Source: CALACW01 sp002431305 (lineage in GTDB: Bacteria > Bacillota > Clostridia > Oscillospirales > Acutalibacteraceae). Taken from it: 9,038 nucleotides of DNA. The DNA lies in contig CALACW010000156.1 of the NCBI GenBank assembly GCA_937890355.1, positions 1-9,038 on the forward strand, given 5' to 3'. Below are positions 6,307 through 9,038 of this stretch, in pieces; within the stretch, counting starts at the first letter, position 1; every line of letters begins with the position of its first letter. The notes under the pieces are model-generated. The model did not search any database. It saw only the letters and a program-made list of their open reading frames with translations, and was not told the DNA's origin. A program made the translations under genes and the position numbers.

Positions 6307-7509
6307 TTATTGTCGGATAGTATCGAGTTTAGCCGATACTCTGAGTATGAGACGCGCGTCCGAGGCGGTGATTTTACCGTCCCTGTTTGCGTCGGAATAT
6401 TTAAGCGTTTCGCTGTCGAGATTTTCAAGTTTTGCCGTGTATCTTAAAAGGAGACGTGCGTCAGAGGCGGTGATTTTGCCGTCAAGGTTGATGTCCCCGA
6501 TAAGTCTTTGCGTGCCCGACGATGAAGATGACAGTTTTATGCTTATGTTTTCTCTTACGTCGACGGGCTCGTCGGATGAAGAATTAAATACCATGATTTT
6601 TGCGCTGAAATTCTTTTCCCCCGCCTTAATGTCGGACGCTTTTATCGTTACGCTCGCCGTACGTCCCGAAATTTTGCACGGATATGATTTCGCGTTATCC
6701 GAAGACGAAGCGCGTACGTAAACAACGGCATCCGTAGCCGAGTCGGAATTTACGCTGAATGTAAGCGTGCACGAATTATCATCAGTGTCGGTCTGATTAT
6801 ATGAATTTATAATTTTTGAATCTCCCGAGCCCAAAATAAGAGACGCGCAGTAATTGTACGTCGCGGTACGTCTTGAAACGTATTTTCCTCCGTAGTAATC
6901 AAGTGCCGCCGCATGAAGCGAGTCGAGCGTTATGAAGTCATATCCGCCGAGCTTCTGCGCCGCGTTGCGCGCAATATGAGCAGAACCGCCGTAGCCCGCC
7001 TGATTTTCAATATCGGCAAAGTATACGAGCGCCTTTTCATCCGTTATACCGAGCTGAATGCCGTGGCTTATATAACTCTTTATATCATTTTTTGCAAGGT
7101 CGTCCTGGGCAATGTGCCCCTCTGTTGTGTCAAGCAGTGCGGAAACCGCCTTTGCCTCGTCTGAATTAAACGTCCTTGATGACCAGTTTGACGAAGTCGT
7201 CTTTATTTCGTTATAAAGAGCGCCGCCGAGAATCGTTTTAGCCTGAGAATCGTTCATGGATACGATTGTTTTTAAAAGATTCAGCGCTCTTACCGCATGC
7301 CACTGAACCTTGCCGATGCTGACGGCTCCGCTGTCGTTGGGGTTGACTGACGAGTAACTTCCCTCGTTTGTATAAATCACAACCGCCGCAGCGTCCGCCA
7401 GCGTCGTTATGTCCGCCGCCGCTGCCGTAACCGTTAAAAATGAAGCGCAGACAATCAGTGCAAGCGCCGCGGAAATTACGGTAATTATTTTTTTTCTGAG
7501 CAGTTTCAT
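6307..7509 (-). CDS. Secreted lysozyme-like protein with C-terminal dockerin
   Basis: Residues 1-32 are a signal peptide with a basic start, a hydrophobic core and an Ala-rich cleavage region. Residues about 34-226 form a helical domain starting TNEGSYSSVNPNDSGAVSIG and KVQWH, which resembles lysozyme-like muralytic domains in which an early glutamate (E49 here) is the acid catalyst. The family is my recognition of the motif, not proven. Residues 245-327 look like a beta-sandwich. The C-terminus (337-396) is a two-repeat dockerin, GDINLDGKITASDARLLLR and SDANRDGKITASDARLILR, with calcium-loop Asp/Asn positions intact. A dockerin normally binds a cohesin on a scaffold or cell surface; none is present here. 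The ATG is preceded by AGGAGG with seven bases of spacing. It is the first gene of a two-gene unit. A role in wall remodelling or in lysing other bacteria is inferred. Confidence 0.75.
   Translation of the reverse strand: MKLLRKKIITVISAALALIVCASFLTVTAAAADITTLADAAAVVIYTNEGSYSSVNPNDSGAVSIGKVQWHAVRALNLLKTIVSMNDSQAKTILGGALYNEIKTTSSNWSSRTFNSDEAKAVSALLDTTEGHIAQDDLAKNDIKSYISHGIQLGITDEKALVYFADIENQAGYGGSAHIARNAAQKLGGYDFITLDSLHAAALDYYGGKYVSRRTATYNYCASLILGSGDSKIINSYNQTDTDDNSCTLTFSVNSDSATDAVVYVRASSSDNAKSYPCKISGRTASVTIKASDIKAGEKNFSAKIMVFNSSSDEPVDVRENISIKLSSSSSGTQRLIGDINLDGKITASDARLLLRYTAKLENLDSETLKYSDANRDGKITASDARLILRVSAKLDTIRQ
6349..6483. repeat. Near-identical direct repeat encoding the two dockerin loops
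   Basis: Thirty-three bases at 6349-6381 recur at 6451-6483 with three differences. They encode the KITASDARL segment of both dockerin repeats in the lysozyme-like protein. The dockerin segments of the neighbouring gene (about 4860-5020) are much more diverged from each other. Confidence 0.85.
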
Positions 7510-7516
7510 AACGAAA

Positions 7517-7522
7517 CCTCCT
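7517..7522 (-). promoter_or_regulatory. Strong ribosome binding site of the lysozyme-like gene
   Basis: A full AGGAGG lies seven bases before the ATG at 7509. It abuts the palindrome CTGTCGACAG (7521-7530), which lies at the predicted 5' end of the mRNA and overlaps the site by two bases. Confidence 0.85.
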
Positions 7523-7536
7523 GTCGACAGTTGTGT

Positions 7537-7565
7537 ATTTTAACATTTTCAGCGGTTTAGGTCAA
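7537..7565 (-). promoter_or_regulatory. Sigma-A promoter of the dockerin operon
   Basis: On the minus strand TTGACC (7565-7560), 17 bases, then TAAAAT (7542-7537), with a TGT just before the -10 forming an extended -10 element. The start point should be near 7530, giving a leader of about 20 bases. Each hexamer has a single mismatch from the consensus. Confidence 0.87.
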
Positions 7566-7732
7566 GGTTTTTTCATTATGTTTGGAAGTATTGCACGAAA
7601 AAAGTTACAAATTGATTACAAAACGGCTTTGGGAACGTAATAATTACGTTGATTTTTTGTACAGTATTACTTTTCCTCATATATGACATATGTGGTATAA
7701 AATGTTTAAAAAGTGTAATTGAACTCTTTAAT
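7566..7732. promoter_or_regulatory. Upstream region with palindromic candidate operators
   Basis: This AT-rich spacer between the YD-repeat terminator and the dockerin promoter contains a 17-base palindrome, AACGTAAT-A-ATTACGTT (7634-7650), about 70 bases upstream of the -35. Two further perfect palindromes, TCATATATGA (7677-7686) and ACATATGT (7686-7693), lie beyond it. They may be binding sites for a regulator; no regulator gene is in the window and none is named. No gene was seen here. Confidence 0.4.
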
Positions 7733-7775
7733 GTCTATATAAAAACAGGGTAAAAGATAGCGTCTTTTACCCTGT
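7733..7775 (-). terminator. Intrinsic terminator after the YD-repeat gene
   Basis: A perfect 13-bp stem, ACAGGGTAAAAGA with TCTTTTACCCTGT, and a five-base loop occupy 7745-7775. On the minus strand this is followed by a T-rich run TTTTATATA. It begins 15 bases after the stop codon at 7791. Confidence 0.93.
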
Positions 7776-7790
7776 CCGATATTATGAAAT

Positions 7791-9014
7791 TTAAATATTT
7801 TCGTCTTTCGGAATGCACGATAATACGTCCCAGACCGAGTTTATCTCCGTCATTTTCGAATACAGCGAACCGCTCATATATTCGTATCCGAGAGTGACGG
7901 TTTTCTCCCCGCCGTTATCTGTTTCCGTGCTTCTTATCATCTTATTGTCGGAAGAATACACGTACGAACCGCTGAATAATGTATGCTGCGACGAGTCTGT
8001 AACCGTTTTTGATATGAGATTATTTTCGTCGTATTCATATTTTTCGTCCGTTACGTTCGATATGCCGGATGCCGAATATGATACGGATTTTGTCGCCTGC
8101 GTGATTCTCGACTTTGAATCGTAAACGTATGCGTACGTCGTTACGACCGTTGCGAGATCCTTATTGAACGTAGAGGAGTAGACGAGGTTATTTCTATCGT
8201 CGTAACGGTATACGCATTCTATGGAATCCCTGCCGTAATCGGTCAGCGTACCGGAAATTATGTTACCGTTAGAATCATATGCATACGTGCGCGTGAATCC
8301 GGAAATCTGCGTATTATCCTTGTCGTATGACGCGTAAAATGTGGGGTTTGAGTATTTGTCAAATACGTATTCTTCAGATTCGATAAGCTCGGCATTGGGT
8401 GAGTATACCTGAGTGCTTACTCTTTTCGACGAATCGCGTTCCGACGACATCTGTGTTTTTACGGTTCTGAAAAGGGCGGAATCCTTATATTCCCTTCTCC
8501 TGACGATTGAAGAGCCTTCGTACTCGAATTCGAGTATCGGAACGGTGTTCGAATTTTCCCTTACCGACGCGTCTTCGATTCGTGAATTGTTATTAATTTC
8601 GGGTGGTTTTTTGTTGTTTGATTCGTCTTTTTTCTCCCCGCCGTCCTTTTTTTCGCCGACAGATAAAATCCGCGAATCGCTGTCGAATGTGAAAACAATC
8701 TGCCGTTCGAACTTGTTTTGAGTGTTATAATAATTCAGTTTTATATTGTTTTCGTCCGTTATATCGAAAACTGCGGTGATTTTTTTATCGCTGTACGAAA
8801 CCGGAATACTGCCCTCATCGGACTGACGGACATTGTCCGGCTCATTTGTAAAAATATCGGTGATGTCGGCGTTCGTGTCTATTCCGCCGATAAGAATTCC
8901 GAAGCAAAGAGACAGCGCGACGACCGTCATTACGAGCGACGACGTTACTGCTTTTTTTGTTTGCGGTATGACCTCTTTCGGCGGTTTTTTAATTTTCAGT
9001 TTTCCTTTGAACAT
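7791..9014 (-). CDS. Membrane-anchored YD/RHS-like repeat protein
   Basis: The 407-residue protein starts with a lysine-rich cytoplasmic segment (1-23) and one hydrophobic helix (about 24-44), likely an uncleaved signal anchor with the rest outside. A charged, low-complexity linker lies at 119-145. From about 216 there are six tyrosine-led repeats resembling YD repeats, beginning YVFDKYSNP (216), YAYDSNGNI (244), YRYDDRNNL (269), YVYDSKSRI (296), YEYDENNLI (326) and YVYSSDNKM (351). RHS/YD repeats form beta-strand shells in much larger surface or toxin proteins. Here there is no RHS core and no toxin C-terminus, as the protein ends shortly after a diverged final segment. The function is unknown. 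The ATG has an AAGGTGG site (9019-9025). The promoter is outside the window; its own terminator follows at 7733-7775. Confidence 0.75.
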   Translation of the reverse strand: MFKGKLKIKKPPKEVIPQTKKAVTSSLVMTVVALSLCFGILIGGIDTNADITDIFTNEPDNVRQSDEGSIPVSYSDKKITAVFDITDENNIKLNYYNTQNKFERQIVFTFDSDSRILSVGEKKDGGEKKDESNNKKPPEINNNSRIEDASVRENSNTVPILEFEYEGSSIVRRREYKDSALFRTVKTQMSSERDSSKRVSTQVYSPNAELIESEEYVFDKYSNPTFYASYDKDNTQISGFTRTYAYDSNGNIISGTLTDYGRDSIECVYRYDDRNNLVYSSTFNKDLATVVTTYAYVYDSKSRITQATKSVSYSASGISNVTDEKYEYDENNLISKTVTDSSQHTLFSGSYVYSSDNKMIRSTETDNGGEKTVTLGYEYMSGSLYSKMTEINSVWDVLSCIPKDENI

Positions 9015-9038
9015 AAAACCACCTTATAATTATTTATA

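Noticed and set aside
8718..9029. Plus-strand open frame opposite the start of the YD-repeat gene
   Set aside because: Antisense shadow without a ribosome binding site; the minus-strand gene has an anchor, repeats and a terminator.

Overview
The window looks like chromosomal DNA of an anaerobic gut or rumen Firmicute, most likely a clostridium of the Oscillospiraceae/Ruminococcaceae type. The grounds are strong AGGAGG-like ribosome binding sites, consensus sigma-A promoters, AT-rich spacers around moderately GC-rich genes, and two secreted proteins ending in type I-like dockerin repeats. All seven convincing genes lie on the minus strand, so transcription runs from high to low coordinates. 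No tRNA, rRNA, CRISPR array, transposase or phage gene was seen.

Region 1 (about 9014-7733): a single membrane-anchored protein with an extracytoplasmic part built of about six YD/RHS-like repeats, closed by a perfect 13-bp-stem intrinsic terminator.

Region 2 (about 7565-4762): a two-gene transcription unit with a strong promoter (TTGACC-17-TAAAAT) and a terminator. It encodes a lysozyme-like secreted protein with a C-terminal dockerin, then 14 bases after its stop (ATG start) a papain/C39-like secreted protein with an SH3-like domain, a beta-sandwich domain and a dockerin. Both catalytic assignments come from motifs only. Together they suggest a pair of dockerin-tagged cell-wall-active enzymes, which is the most unusual content here.

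Region 3 (4329-4767): about 440 bases with no convincing gene.

Region 4 (4328-66): an arginine operon in the order argC-argJ-argB-argD with very tight spacing (15-bp gap, 4-bp overlap, 1-bp gap). It has a near-consensus promoter overlapped by an inverted repeat that resembles an ArgR operator. ArgJ keeps the acetyl group cycling; ArgB phosphorylates N-acetylglutamate, ArgC reduces the product and ArgD transaminates it, and ArgJ then releases ornithine. The carbamoyltransferase, argG and argH are not in the window. A short palindromic element lies just beyond argD.
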